Below are positions 41,193 to 49,745 of a DNA stretch of 64,000 nucleotides, one piece after another (positions within the stretch are counted from its first letter, which is position 1; each line of letters begins with the position of its first letter). Origin of the DNA: Streptomyces roseolilacinus (GTDB taxonomy: Bacteria > Actinomycetota > Actinomycetes > Streptomycetales > Streptomycetaceae); NCBI RefSeq assembly GCF_014649335.1, contig NZ_BMSV01000013.1, positions 62,001-126,000 of the forward strand. Reading direction: 5' to 3'. Both the position numbers and the translations under genes were made by a program. The notes under the pieces were generated by a model. The model was not told the DNA's origin. It ran no database searches and saw only the letters and a program-made list of their open reading frames with translations.

Positions 41193-41834
41193 ATGTCGGC
41201 GATCCGGCTGCTGGTGCTCGGCGCCGTCCGCCAGCACGGGCGGGCACACGGCTACCAGGTGCGCAACGACCTGGAGTACTGGGGCGCCCACGAGTGGTCC
41301 AACGCCAAACCGGGCTCGATCTACCACGCCCTGAAGCAGATGGCGAAGCAGGGACTGCTGCGCGCCCACGAGACCGCGCCCAGCACCGCCGGCGGCCCGC
41401 CCCGCACCGAGTACGAGATCACCGACCGGGGCACCGAGGAGTACTTCGCCCTGCTCCGTCAGGCCCTCACGGCGTACGACCAGAAGCCCGACAGCCTCAC
41501 CGCCGCCCTCGGCTTCGTCGTCGACCTGCCCCGCGAGGAGGCGGTCGGCCTGCTCCGGCAGCGCGTCGCGGGCCTGGAGCGCTGGCGCACCACCGTCACC
41601 GAGCACTACACGCCCGAGGGCGGCCCCGAGCAGCTGGGCCACATCGGGGAGATCATGAACCTGTGGCTCCACCAGGCCGACGCGGGCGCCGCCTGGACCC
41701 GCGGCCTCATCGAGCGCGTCGAGGGCGGCGCGTACACCTTCGCCGGCGAGGGCGACCCGTTCGTCGGCGTCCTCGCGGACGGCCAGGAGAACCCGTACGC
41801 GACGGGCTCCGGGCACCCCGGCGACCAGGGCTGA
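41193..41834 (+). CDS. PadR-family transcriptional regulator
   Basis: The 213-residue product has the PadR winged helix (IRLLVLGAVRQHGRAHGYQVRNDLEYWG...SIYHALKQMAKQGLLRAHE, then RTEYEITDRGTEEYFALL). A C-terminal helical Vir_act_alpha_C-type dimerisation region follows. GGAGGG lies upstream of ATG 41193. There is no obvious transporter or enzyme adjacent, so it may act on its own promoter or on the tipA-dedA genes downstream; the next gene has its own promoter. Confidence 0.9.
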   Translation: MSAIRLLVLGAVRQHGRAHGYQVRNDLEYWGAHEWSNAKPGSIYHALKQMAKQGLLRAHETAPSTAGGPPRTEYEITDRGTEEYFALLRQALTAYDQKPDSLTAALGFVVDLPREEAVGLLRQRVAGLERWRTTVTEHYTPEGGPEQLGHIGEIMNLWLHQADAGAAWTRGLIERVEGGAYTFAGEGDPFVGVLADGQENPYATGSGHPGDQG

Positions 41835-41866
41835 CGCCTTCGTGACGGGCCCCGGGGAAAAGCGGC

Positions 41867-41897
41867 TTGCACCTCACGTCGCGTGAGGACCCAGGCT
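41867..41897 (+). promoter_or_regulatory. tipA-type MerR-activated promoter
   Basis: TTGCAC (41867-41872) is followed by a 19-bp spacer and CAGGCT (41892-41897). The spacer contains the inverted repeat CCTCACG-TCG-CGTGAGG (41872-41888). This is nearly identical to what I recall of the Streptomyces lividans thiostrepton-inducible promoter ptipA. The overlong spacer is typical of MerR-activated promoters, where the regulator twists DNA to align the hexamers. Confidence 0.9.
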
Positions 41898-41931
41898 GAG
41901 GGGCGTACCGAAGGAAGGAGCGGGGAGTCGA

Positions 41932-42687
41932 ATGGGCTACTCCGTCGGACAGGTCGCCCGTCTCACCGGGATCACGGTGCGCACCCTGCACCACTACGAC
42001 GAGATCGGGCTGCTCAGCCCGAGCGGGCGCAGCCACGCCGGACACCGGCGCTACGGGGACGACGACCTCGACCGGCTGCAGCAGGTCCTGTTCTACCGGA
42101 AGCTCGGCTTCCCGCTCGACGAGGTCGCGGTCCTGCTCGACGACCCGGACACGGACCCGCAGGAGCACCTGCGGCGCCAGCACCACCTGCTGACCACCCG
42201 GATCGCCGAACTGCAGAAGATGGCCGAGGCCGTCGAACACGCCATGGAGGCCAGGAAGATGGGTATCAACCTCACCCCCGAGGAGAAGTTCGAGGTCTTC
42301 GGGGACGACCCGGAGAAGTACGACGACGAGGTCGAGCAGCGGTGGGGCGACACCGACGCCTACCGCGAGTCCCGGCGCCGCACCGCCGGCTACACCAAGG
42401 CGGACTGGCAGCGCATCCAGGACGAGGCGAAGGAGTGGGGCGTCCGCTACCAGGCGCTCATGGAGGAGGGCGAGGAGCCCTCGGGCGAGCGGGCCATGGA
42501 CATGGCGGAGGAGCACCGGCAGCACATCCGCCGCTGGTTCTACGAGTGCTCCCACGAGTTCCACCGCTGCCTGGGCGCCATGTACGTCGACGACGAGCGC
42601 TTCAAGGCGTTCTACGACGCCATGCGCCCCGGCCTCGCCGCGCACCTGCGGGACGCGATCCACGCGAACGCCGACCGCCGCGCGTAG
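41932..42687 (+). CDS. tipA: TipA-like MerR regulator with thiopeptide-binding domain
   Basis: The 251-residue product begins with a MerR helix-turn-helix (YSVGQVARLTGITVRTLHHYDEIGLL) and a coiled coil ending near residue 108. It closes with a TipAS drug-binding domain (MGINLTPEEKFEVFGDD onwards). Cys213 in HRCLGAMYVDDERF corresponds to the Cys that forms the covalent bond with thiopeptides in S. lividans TipA. ATG 42259 (Met110) has GGAGG eight bases upstream, so an internal start giving TipAS is very likely here too. The long form activates its own promoter when bound to thiopeptide antibiotics; the short form sequesters drug. Confidence 0.94.
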   Translation: MGYSVGQVARLTGITVRTLHHYDEIGLLSPSGRSHAGHRRYGDDDLDRLQQVLFYRKLGFPLDEVAVLLDDPDTDPQEHLRRQHHLLTTRIAELQKMAEAVEHAMEARKMGINLTPEEKFEVFGDDPEKYDDEVEQRWGDTDAYRESRRRTAGYTKADWQRIQDEAKEWGVRYQALMEEGEEPSGERAMDMAEEHRQHIRRWFYECSHEFHRCLGAMYVDDERFKAFYDAMRPGLAAHLRDAIHANADRRA

Positions 42688-42697
42688 GCGGGGGAGC

Positions 42698-42746
42698 GGT
42701 CCGCTCCGCCCCGTGCGGACGGGGGGCACCCGGGGCGGAGCGGACC
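42698..42746 (+). terminator. long inverted repeat after tipA
   Basis: A perfect 16-bp inverted repeat, 42698-42713 with 42731-42746, around a 17-base G-rich loop. It starts 11 bp past the tipA stop. A second hairpin at about 42854-42885 (ACCGGCCTTCCG with its complement) follows. Both are likely transcription barriers. Confidence 0.7.
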
Positions 42747-42960
42747 ACGCAGGCGCCCCGGGATCCCGGGCGCCCCCGGAGGCCCCTCCGCCCCCACGAG
42801 ACGGTCACGCACGGTGACCGGCGGGGGCGGTATCCGGTCGTCCGGTTCGCGCGCACCGGCCTTCCGCACCACCGGAAGGCCGGTGGAACCGAGGGCACAC
42901 CGGTGGCGTTGATAGTTTTGGGCAGCCGTCCCCGCCCATCGACCCAGGAGCCCGGAACCC

Positions 42961-43659
42961 GTGATGACCCTTGCGCTTGGCCCGGAGTGGCTCAGCCCGG
43001 ACTACCTGATCTCCGAATACGGCCTGCCCGGCATTCTCCTCATCGTCTTCGCCGAGTCGGGTTTCTTCGCCTTCCTGCCGGGCGACTCGCTGCTGTTCAC
43101 AGCGGGCCTGCTGGTCGCCGAGGGCAACTACATCGAGCAGCCGCTGTGGCTGGTCTGCACGCTGATCGTGGCCGCCGCGATCACCGGTGACCAGGTCGGC
43201 TACGCCATAGGCCGGTTCTTCGGCCCGAAGCTGTTCAACCGCCCCAACTCCAAGGTCTTCAAGCAGGAGAACCTGGACAAGGCGCACGAGTTCGTCGAGA
43301 AGTACGGCCCGAAGGCGATCGTGCTGGCCCGTTTCGTGCCGATCGTGCGGACGTTCGCGCCGATCGTCGCGGGCGCCGGCCGGATGAAGTACCGGACCTT
43401 CATCGCGTACAACGTCGTCGGCGGCGTGCTGTGGGGCGCCGGCATCACCGTCGCCGGGTACTTCCTCGGTCAGATCGGCTTCATCAAGGAGAACATCGAG
43501 GCGATCCTCATCCTGATCGTCCTGCTGTCGGTGGTTCCGATCATCATCGAGTTCGTGCGCGGCCGCTCGAAGGCGAAGAAGGAGGCCGCGCTCGCCGCGG
43601 CGACGGCCCCGGCCGACCCCGCCGCCCAGGCGCCGCGCGGCCGCCACGCCAGGCGCTGA
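42961..43659 (+). CDS. DedA-family membrane protein (SNARE-associated/VTT domain)
   Basis: The 232-residue product has about five hydrophobic segments. It shows the DedA signatures FAESGFFAFLPGDSLLFTAG, ITGDQVGYAIGRFFGPK and ARFVPIVRTFAPIVAGAGRMKYRTF, with the two conserved Arg in the latter. DedA proteins are proton-coupled lipid scramblases or transporters acting on undecaprenyl phosphate and phospholipids. AGGAG ten bases upstream supports GTG 42961; ATG 42964 is equally possible. The tail is Lys/Ala-rich. Confidence 0.93.
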   Translation: MMTLALGPEWLSPDYLISEYGLPGILLIVFAESGFFAFLPGDSLLFTAGLLVAEGNYIEQPLWLVCTLIVAAAITGDQVGYAIGRFFGPKLFNRPNSKVFKQENLDKAHEFVEKYGPKAIVLARFVPIVRTFAPIVAGAGRMKYRTFIAYNVVGGVLWGAGITVAGYFLGQIGFIKENIEAILILIVLLSVVPIIIEFVRGRSKAKKEAALAAATAPADPAAQAPRGRHARR

Positions 43660-43696
43660 TCCGCCGGCGCCCGGACCGCCGGGCGCCGCACCGGCA

Positions 43697-43730
43697 CGTG
43701 CGGCCGGCCGGGGGACCGGCCGGCCGCACG
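43697..43730. terminator. bidirectional hairpin between dedA and thrE-like genes
   Basis: CGTGCGGCCGGCC (43697-43709) pairs perfectly with 43718-43730 across an eight-base loop. It fills the 73-bp gap between the two convergent stops. Confidence 0.75.
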
Positions 43731-43732
43731 CG

Positions 43733-45385
43733 TCAGAAGCCCCTCGTGCGCTTCGCCGCGCGGCGGGTCGCCGCCGTCGCCGGCGCCCGCAGGAACATCC
43801 GGGCCAGCTCGCCGCCCAGGTTCACGCCGATCGCGATGGCCAGCGCCAGCGCCGCCGCGCGCGCCAGCGACGCGAAACCGGCGTCCATGTTGTTCTGCGC
43901 GATGTTCAGGACGCCGTAGTACATCGCGGAGCCGGGCAGCAGCGGACCGATCGCCGCCGTCACGTACGGCAGCGACGTCGACCGCTCGTAGCGGGCCATC
44001 AGCTGCCCGAAGAGGCCGACCAGCCCGGCCGCCAGCGCCGTCGCCAGCATCGCCGACCCCCCGGCCGTCACCGCGACCGCGCCGAAGACCACCCACGCCA
44101 CCGCGCCGTTCACCATCACGAACACCACCGTGGAACGTTCCTGCTGGAGCAGGACCGCGAAGGTCAGCGACAGCGCCATCGCCGCGAGGATCGACACGAC
44201 GGGCCGCTCCACGGGCACGGTGGTCCCCTCCGGGCTCAGCTCCGCGCCCAGCTGCACGCCCACGTACAGCGTCGTCAGCACGCCCACCACGATCGCGACG
44301 AAGAAGTACACGACCTCCAGCAGACGTGCCGACGCGGTGATGTAGAAGCCCGTCAGGCCGTCCTGCACGGCCGCGACCAGCGCCCGTCCCGGGATCAGCG
44401 CGAACAGCCCACCCGTGATCACCGCCGACGGCCGCAGCCCCGCGTGCAGCAGGCTCACCGCCACGCCCAGCGCCGCGGGCGGCACCGCCGCCACCGCGAA
44501 CTGGTAGAACTCCGGCAGTCCCCGCCCCGCCGCCAGCCACGCCAGCCGGTCGCCGAGCATCGCCCCCGCGGCCGCGATCAGGAACACCGCCCAGCCGCCG
44601 CCGAGCAGCACCGACGCCGCCCCGGCCAGCCCGCCCGCCGCCAGGGTCAGCGCCCAGCCGGGGTAGGGGTGCCGGTTGCGGCGGATCAGCGCGAGGCGCC
44701 GGTACGCCTCCTCCAGGGTGACGTCGACGCCCTCCGTGTTGATGTCGGTGACCAGCTGGTACACGGCCGTCAGCCGCGTGTAGTCGGTGCCGCGGCGCCG
44801 CACGATCCGGCTCGCCGTCACCGGGTCGTCCACCAGCGACGGCTGGTACGTCACCGACAGCAGGGTGAACGTGACCGTCGGCTCGCAGCGGTCCATCCCG
44901 TACGAGCGGCAGATCGCGAACATGGCCGCCTCGACGTCCTCGGCGCCCTCGCCGCCCGCCAGCAGCAGCTCGCCGATGCGCAGCGTCAGGTCCAGCACGC
45001 GGGGCACGGCCGGGCCGCCGCCCTCCTCGTGCCGCTGCGCGGGCTCGGTCAGCGGCCGCTCGCTCACCGGCATCCGCAGCATGGTCCGCATCCGGTCCTG
45101 CCACGGCGCGTCCTTCGACAGCCGGACCGTCGGCAGGCCCTGCGCGGGCGTGTACGCCGGGTGGGCCAGCCGCGCGTCGAACGTGGAGGGCGGCGCGAAC
45201 GCGGACCTCTCCGGCTCGCCGGACGGCTCCGCCGCGAAGCCCTCCGGGACGGCGAACTCCGAACTGGGGTGGTCGTCCTCGGGCGGGCCCGGCGGCTCCA
45301 CACCGGCAGGCGGGGTGAAGGCGCTGTGCGCCTCGTCCGACTGCGGTTTGCGGTCCTCCTCCGGACCGTACGGCTCCGCCACCAC
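43733..45385 (-). CDS. ThrE-like threonine/serine exporter family protein
   Basis: About 550 residues. After a 110-residue Pro/Glu-rich cytoplasmic tail comes the ThrE/DUF1212 domain (VLDLTLRIGELLLAGGEGAEDVEAAMFAICRSYG). About ten membrane helices follow, including the second ThrE module (ALIPGRALVAAVQDGLTGFY and the later GPLLPGSAMYYGVLNIAQNN). The family exports threonine and serine. AGGAG about 11 bases before GTG 45385 favours that start; GTG 45397 and further upstream starts remain possible. It lies just 3' of a non-coding repeat array. Confidence 0.85.
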   Translation of the reverse strand: MVAEPYGPEEDRKPQSDEAHSAFTPPAGVEPPGPPEDDHPSSEFAVPEGFAAEPSGEPERSAFAPPSTFDARLAHPAYTPAQGLPTVRLSKDAPWQDRMRTMLRMPVSERPLTEPAQRHEEGGGPAVPRVLDLTLRIGELLLAGGEGAEDVEAAMFAICRSYGMDRCEPTVTFTLLSVTYQPSLVDDPVTASRIVRRRGTDYTRLTAVYQLVTDINTEGVDVTLEEAYRRLALIRRNRHPYPGWALTLAAGGLAGAASVLLGGGWAVFLIAAAGAMLGDRLAWLAAGRGLPEFYQFAVAAVPPAALGVAVSLLHAGLRPSAVITGGLFALIPGRALVAAVQDGLTGFYITASARLLEVVYFFVAIVVGVLTTLYVGVQLGAELSPEGTTVPVERPVVSILAAMALSLTFAVLLQQERSTVVFVMVNGAVAWVVFGAVAVTAGGSAMLATALAAGLVGLFGQLMARYERSTSLPYVTAAIGPLLPGSAMYYGVLNIAQNNMDAGFASLARAAALALAIAIGVNLGGELARMFLRAPATAATRRAAKRTRGF

Positions 45386-45638
45386 TGTGCCGTCCACTCC
45401 TGCCCGATCTTCCCTCGCGTCGTCTCCGCATGCCCGGGGCACCGTGCCGTACTCCCGGCGCTCCCGCGGGCCCTGCGCGCGGCGCCCGTCCCGCCCAAGT
45501 ATGTACGGCCACCCCCGGCGCCCCGCCCCACCCGGCCAGGGGACACGGCCGCGCGGGCCCCCGGGAGCGGGCACCCACGTGGGTCACTGGTGGGGCTGGT
45601 GGGGCGGGTGGGTGCCGGGGCGCGTCCATGGAAGCTCG

Positions 45639-46045
45639 GGGGAGGGGACGGACACCCGTTGGGCCGCTCGTGGAGCCGATGGGGCGCGCGGGTGTCGAGG
45701 CGGTGATCGCGCGCAGCGCCCCGAGGTGCGAGATGTCCGGGCTGGGGGAGGGCGCCCATGTGGGCCGTGTTCTGTGCCGGGGAGGGGACGGACACCCCGT
45801 TGGGCCGCTCGTGGAGCCGAAGGGGCGCGCGGGTGTCGAGGCGGTGATCGCGCGCAGGCCCCGCGGTGCGAGGTGTCCGGGCTGGGGGAGGGCGCCCATG
45901 TGGGTCGTGTTCTGTGCCGGGGAGGGGGAGGGCGCGCCGTTGGGCCGCTCGTGGAGCCGAAGGGGCGCGCGGGTGTCGGGAAGACGAGCGCGCGCAGGCC
46001 CCGAGGTACGAGGGGCCGAGCACGGTCGACTTCCCGACACCCGCC
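45639..46045. repeat. tandem array of three about 140-bp repeats
   Basis: The segment GTTGGGCCGCTCGTGGAGCC occurs at 45658, 45799 and 45939, giving periods of 141 and 140 bp. Units one and two agree over almost their whole length, including GTGTCGAGGCGGTGATCGCG and GCCCATGTGGG plus GTGTTCTGTGCC. The third diverges after about 60 bp and ends in an inverted repeat: GCGGGTGTCGGGAAG (45969-45983) matches 46030-46044 in reverse complement. Units are direct repeats without spacers, so this is not CRISPR. Function is unknown. Confidence 0.88.
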
Positions 46046-46100
46046 GAAAGCGCCCCGGAGGCGCAACGAGCCAAAAAAGGGGGGAGGCGGAACGAGCCAA

Positions 46101-46157
46101 AAACCAAAAAAGGGAGAAACGGGCGACGCGCCCCCGAAGATCAGGGGTGCGCCGCCC
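46101..46157 (-). terminator. ppa terminator
   Basis: On the minus strand an imperfect 13-bp stem (46157-46144 with 46134-46122, one wobble and one mismatch) is followed by T-rich sequence with runs of six and five T. It lies about 30 bp past the ppa stop. Confidence 0.7.
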
Positions 46158-46184
46158 GCCGGCGGAACGCGGTGAGGGGGTGCC

Positions 46185-46679
46185 TCAGTGGGCGCCGCCC
46201 TGCTCCTTCAGGCGCTTGATGGACGCCTCGATCTCGGCCTCGGCCTCGGCGCGGCCGACCCAGTCGGCGCCCTCGACGGACTTGCCGGGCTCCAGGTCCT
46301 TGTAGACCTCGAAGAAGTGCTGGATCTCCAGGCGGTCGAACTCCGGCACGTGCTGGATGTCCTGCAGGTGCTCCATGCGCGGGTCCGACGCCGGGACGCA
46401 CAGCAGCTTGTCGTCGCCGCCGGCCTCGTCGGTCATGCGGAACATGCCGACCGCGCGGCACTTCACCAGGACACCGGGGAAGGTCGGCTCGTCCAGGATG
46501 ACCAGCGCGTCCAGCGGGTCGCCGTCCTCACCCAGGGTGCCCTCGACGAAGCCGTAGTCCGCCGGGTACACGGTCGAGGTGAACAGGTGGCGGTCGAGAC
46601 GGATGCGACCGGTCTCGTGGTCCACCTCGTACTTGTTCCGCGAACCCTTCGGGATCTCGATGCAGACGTCGAACTCCAC
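46185..46679 (-). CDS. ppa: inorganic pyrophosphatase (family I)
   Basis: The 164-residue product is a class I soluble pyrophosphatase: IEIPKGSRNKYEVDHETGRIRLDR, YPADYGFVEGTLGEDGDPLDALVI with the metal-binding Asp cluster, and VYKDLEPGKSVEGADWVG. It hydrolyses pyrophosphate made by biosynthetic reactions. GTG 46679 has GGAGGAG six bases upstream. It is divergent from the carboxypeptidase gene. Confidence 0.96.
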   Translation of the reverse strand: MEFDVCIEIPKGSRNKYEVDHETGRIRLDRHLFTSTVYPADYGFVEGTLGEDGDPLDALVILDEPTFPGVLVKCRAVGMFRMTDEAGGDDKLLCVPASDPRMEHLQDIQHVPEFDRLEIQHFFEVYKDLEPGKSVEGADWVGRAEAEAEIEASIKRLKEQGGAH

Positions 46680-46815
46680 GGGTGGCTCCTCCAAGATCAA
46701 TCACAATGTCGGGTCACTGGACCGCCGTGATCACCGGGGTGCCGTGCTCGTGGCCCAGCTCAGTGGTTAAGTGTCCCTCACGCAACCGTGTGCTCGCGAA
46801 AGGGGCTGGTCAGCC

Positions 46816-48240
46816 GTGCTGGAGCGGAACGTGCTGCGGCTGGCCGCGGGCTCCACCGTCCTCGGTGTCGTCCTGGCCGCCACGGCGGCGGGTCTCGCCG
46901 GTCCCTGGGACGGGGGTCAGCGTACGGCCGAACGCGACCGCGCGGCTGCCCGGTCCGCCACAGGTGGCGCACATCACGGTGGGAGCGCCGCGCCGGGCGC
47001 CGCCGCCCGCCCCGGGCCCGCGCCCGCGCCGGTGCCCGCGCCGAGCGCCCCCGCGGTCCTCACGCCCCTGACCGCGCCCGCCCGCGTCCGGGCCGCCCCC
47101 GCGCCCGGCCTCGCCGGGGCGCTCGACCCGCTGTTCCGCGTCCCCGGCCTCGGTGCCCCGCGTACGGCGGCCGTCGTGGACGTGGCGACCGGCCGCCGGC
47201 TGTACGAGCACGGGGCGGCGGCGCCCATGCCCCCGGCCTCCACCATCAAGATCGCCACCACGGCGGCGGCCCTCTCCGCCCTGGGCCCCGACCACCGCCT
47301 CACCACCACCGTCGTCGCGTCGCGGGACGCCCGCACGGTCACCCTCGTCGGCGGCGGTGACCCGACGCTCGACGGGAGCCGCCTGAAGGCCCTGGCGGCG
47401 GCCACCGCGAAAGCGCTGCGCGCGCGGCGCGTGACGCCCGCGGCCCTGACGTACGACACCTCCCTGTACGAGGGCCCGGTACGGCACCGGATCGGGGCCA
47501 ACGACAACATCGCCCCCGTCACGCCGCTCATGACCGACGCGGCGCGCCTCGACGGCTCCGTGTCCGGTCCGGCCCCCCGCGCGGCCGATCCGGCGGGGGA
47601 GACGGCGCGCGCCTTCGCGAGGCTGCTCGCGGCGCAGGGCGTGAAGGTGCCCCCGGCCCCCCGGCCCGGCCGCGCCCCGCACGAGCCCCTGCGGCTCGCC
47701 GCGACGCACTCGGCCCCCCTGTCCGCCCTGGTGGAGCGCACGCTGACGTACAGCGACAACGACCTGGCGGAGGCGCTGGCCCGGGCGACCGCCCGCGCGA
47801 CCCGCCACCCCGCCGGCTTCGACGGCGCCGGTCGGGCCGTGCGGGCGCAGCTGGGGAGGCTGGGCGTACCGCTGGACGGCGCCGTCCTGAGGGACGGCAG
47901 CGGCCTCGACCGCCGCAACCGGGTCTCCGCGCGCCTCCTCACCGCGCTCCTGGCCCGTGCCGCCGACCCCGCCCGCCCCGAGCTGCGCCCCGTCCTGACG
48001 GGCCTGCCGGTGGGCGGCTTCAGCGGCACCCTGGAGGACCGCTACACGGACGGCTCCCCGGCGGCGGGCCTCATCCGCGCGAAGACCGGCACCCTGACGG
48101 GTGTGAACGCCCTGGCGGGCACGGCGGTGACCCGTGACGGCCGCCTCCTGGCCTTCGCCTTCCTGGCGTCGAACACCCCGTCCCCGTACGAGGCCCAGCC
48201 GGCCCTGGACGCCCTCGCCACCACCCTGACCACCTCCTGA
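46816..48240 (+). CDS. dacB: D-alanyl-D-alanine carboxypeptidase/endopeptidase (PBP4, S13 family)
   Basis: About 474 residues. A hydrophobic N-terminal segment (LRLAAGSTVLGVVLAATAAGLAG) and a Pro/Ala-rich linker precede the S13 penicillin-binding domain. The active-site triads are present: PPASTIKIA (SxxK), TYSDNDLAE (SxN) and AKTGTLTGV (KTG). It trims peptidoglycan stem peptides outside the membrane. GTG 46816 is chosen with AAGGGG upstream. GTG 46771 would add 15 residues without a better ribosome binding site. The ppa-dacB-DUF2342-tilS-hpt-ftsH order is conserved in actinobacteria. Confidence 0.9.
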   Translation: MLERNVLRLAAGSTVLGVVLAATAAGLAGPWDGGQRTAERDRAAARSATGGAHHGGSAAPGAAARPGPAPAPVPAPSAPAVLTPLTAPARVRAAPAPGLAGALDPLFRVPGLGAPRTAAVVDVATGRRLYEHGAAAPMPPASTIKIATTAAALSALGPDHRLTTTVVASRDARTVTLVGGGDPTLDGSRLKALAAATAKALRARRVTPAALTYDTSLYEGPVRHRIGANDNIAPVTPLMTDAARLDGSVSGPAPRAADPAGETARAFARLLAAQGVKVPPAPRPGRAPHEPLRLAATHSAPLSALVERTLTYSDNDLAEALARATARATRHPAGFDGAGRAVRAQLGRLGVPLDGAVLRDGSGLDRRNRVSARLLTALLARAADPARPELRPVLTGLPVGGFSGTLEDRYTDGSPAAGLIRAKTGTLTGVNALAGTAVTRDGRLLAFAFLASNTPSPYEAQPALDALATTLTTS

Positions 48241-48406
48241 CCCCCGGCCACCGTCCGCCGACCGCCCCGGCCCGTGGCGGCCTCCCCGGCCCGTGGCGGC
48301 GTTCCCGGGGGGAGGCCGGCCGCCTCCGTGCCCGCCGTCCGGCCCGCGTACCGCGCGGGGCGTCCGCGGGGTCTCCCTCGGGGCGTGGAGCACGTACGGT
48401 TGACGC

Positions 48407-49534
48407 ATGACGAGCATCGGTGGTGCCGAGATGGTCGACTGGAACCTCGCGGTGGCGACCGCGACCCGATTCGTGCGGCCCGGGCCGGAGGTGAGCCGCG
48501 ACGAGGCGCGGGAGGTCGTCGCCGAGCTGCGGCGGCACGCCAAGGCCTCGGAGGAGCACGTCCGCGGGTTCACCCGGATGGTCCCGGAGGGGCACGAGCC
48601 GGAGGACACCCCCGTCCTCGTCGTCGACCGGGCCGGATGGATCCGGGCGAACGTGGCGGGCTTCCGCGAGCTGCTCAAGCCGCTGCTGGACAAGATGTCG
48701 GAGCGCCGCTCCGGCGGCCCCGGGGGCGCCGTCCTCGGCGCGGTCGGCGGCAAGGTGACCGGAGTGGAGCTGGGCATGCTCCTCTCCTTCCTCGCCTCCC
48801 GCGTCCTCGGCCAGTACGAGACCTTCGCCCCCGCCACCCGCGACCTGCCCGCCGGGGCGAACGGCGGCGGCCGGCTCCTCCTCGTCGCGCCCAACATCGT
48901 CCACGTCGAGCGGGAGCTCGCCGTCGACCCGCACGACTTCCGCCTGTGGGTGAGCCTCCACGAGGAGACGCACCGCACGCAGTTCACCGCCGTCCCGTGG
49001 CTGCGCGACCACCTCCAAGGGGAGGTCCAGGCGTTCCTCGGCGCGACCGAGGTCGACCCGATGACCGTGCTGGAACGTCTCCGCGAGGCCGTCCAGACCT
49101 TCGCCGGCGCCCGGCCGGAGGGCGAGGAGGACGAGGGGGGCCGCTCCCTCGTCGAGCTGGTCCAGACGCCCGAGCAGCGCGAGATCCTCGGCCGCCTCAC
49201 GGCCGTCATGTCGCTCCTCGAAGGCCACGCCGACTACGTCATGGACGGCGTCGGCCCGCAGGTCGTGCCGTCCGTCGCGGAGATCCGCGAGAAGTTCCAG
49301 CAGCGCCGCGCGCGCGGGGCGTCCCGCCTCGACATGGCGCTGCGCAGGCTGCTCGGCCTGGACGCCAAGCTCCGCCAGTACCGCGACGGGGAGCGGTTCG
49401 TCCGCGCCGTCGTCGACGAGGTCGGCATGGCCGGTTTCAACCGGGTGTGGACCTCCCCGAACACCCTGCCCACGAAGGCGGAGATCGCCCGGCCGTCGGA
49501 CTGGGTGGCGAGGGTGCACCGCAAGGCCGACTGA
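48407..49534 (+). CDS. zinc-dependent metalloprotease-like DUF2342 protein
   Basis: The 375-residue product contains a zincin motif, LHEETHRTQF (HExxH), in the middle. Upstream it has LVAPNIVHVERELAVDPHDFRLWVSLHEE, a conserved stretch of DUF2342. The C-terminus includes GHADYVMDGVGP, likely the third metal ligand region, and KLRQYRDGERFVRAVVDEVGMAGFNRVW. The family is described as a putative hydrolase, sometimes linked to coenzyme F420 gene neighbourhoods. The substrate is unknown. It lies upstream of tilS on the same strand. Confidence 0.88.
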   Translation: MTSIGGAEMVDWNLAVATATRFVRPGPEVSRDEAREVVAELRRHAKASEEHVRGFTRMVPEGHEPEDTPVLVVDRAGWIRANVAGFRELLKPLLDKMSERRSGGPGGAVLGAVGGKVTGVELGMLLSFLASRVLGQYETFAPATRDLPAGANGGGRLLLVAPNIVHVERELAVDPHDFRLWVSLHEETHRTQFTAVPWLRDHLQGEVQAFLGATEVDPMTVLERLREAVQTFAGARPEGEEDEGGRSLVELVQTPEQREILGRLTAVMSLLEGHADYVMDGVGPQVVPSVAEIREKFQQRRARGASRLDMALRRLLGLDAKLRQYRDGERFVRAVVDEVGMAGFNRVWTSPNTLPTKAEIARPSDWVARVHRKAD

Positions 49535-49745
49535 GGAACCGGAACCGGGGGTTCCCCGGAACGGCGCCGCTCCAATCACCCATCCGAGGGACCGTGGGCG
49601 ACGGATAGGCGTGCGATGCTCGGGTAAGGGCCGTGTTCTGTCACCATCGACACACGCTGAGTGACGACCTGAGTGACCGAACCCCCCGTTCCGACCGTTA
49701 AGACTCCGACCGAGGCACCCCCAACTTTCACGAAGGGCACCGGAC

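Larger units (their letters stand above)
45386..46184. other. 799-bp gene-free region between thrE-like gene and ppa
   Basis: Several long ORFs cross it in all frames, but none has a supported start or recognisable protein, and repeats dominate them. It contains the leader of the exporter, a tandem repeat array (45639-46045), a Lys/A-rich stretch and the ppa terminator. The T/A-tracts between 46070 and 46120 are unusual for this genome. Confidence 0.65.

Noticed and set aside
45639..46045. Possible CRISPR array
   Set aside because: Units are about 140 bp, directly abutting and without unique spacers; no cas genes nearby.
43470..46100. 876-residue minus-strand ORF covering the repeat array and the exporter
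   Set aside because: Out of frame with the ThrE-like gene; its start lies in the tandem repeats and the sequence is Arg/Pro-rich without motifs.
45430..46305. 291-residue plus-strand ORF through the tandem repeats
   Set aside because: Its repeated peptide simply mirrors the DNA repeats and changes frame between units because the period is 141 then 140 bp, so coding constraint is not supported.
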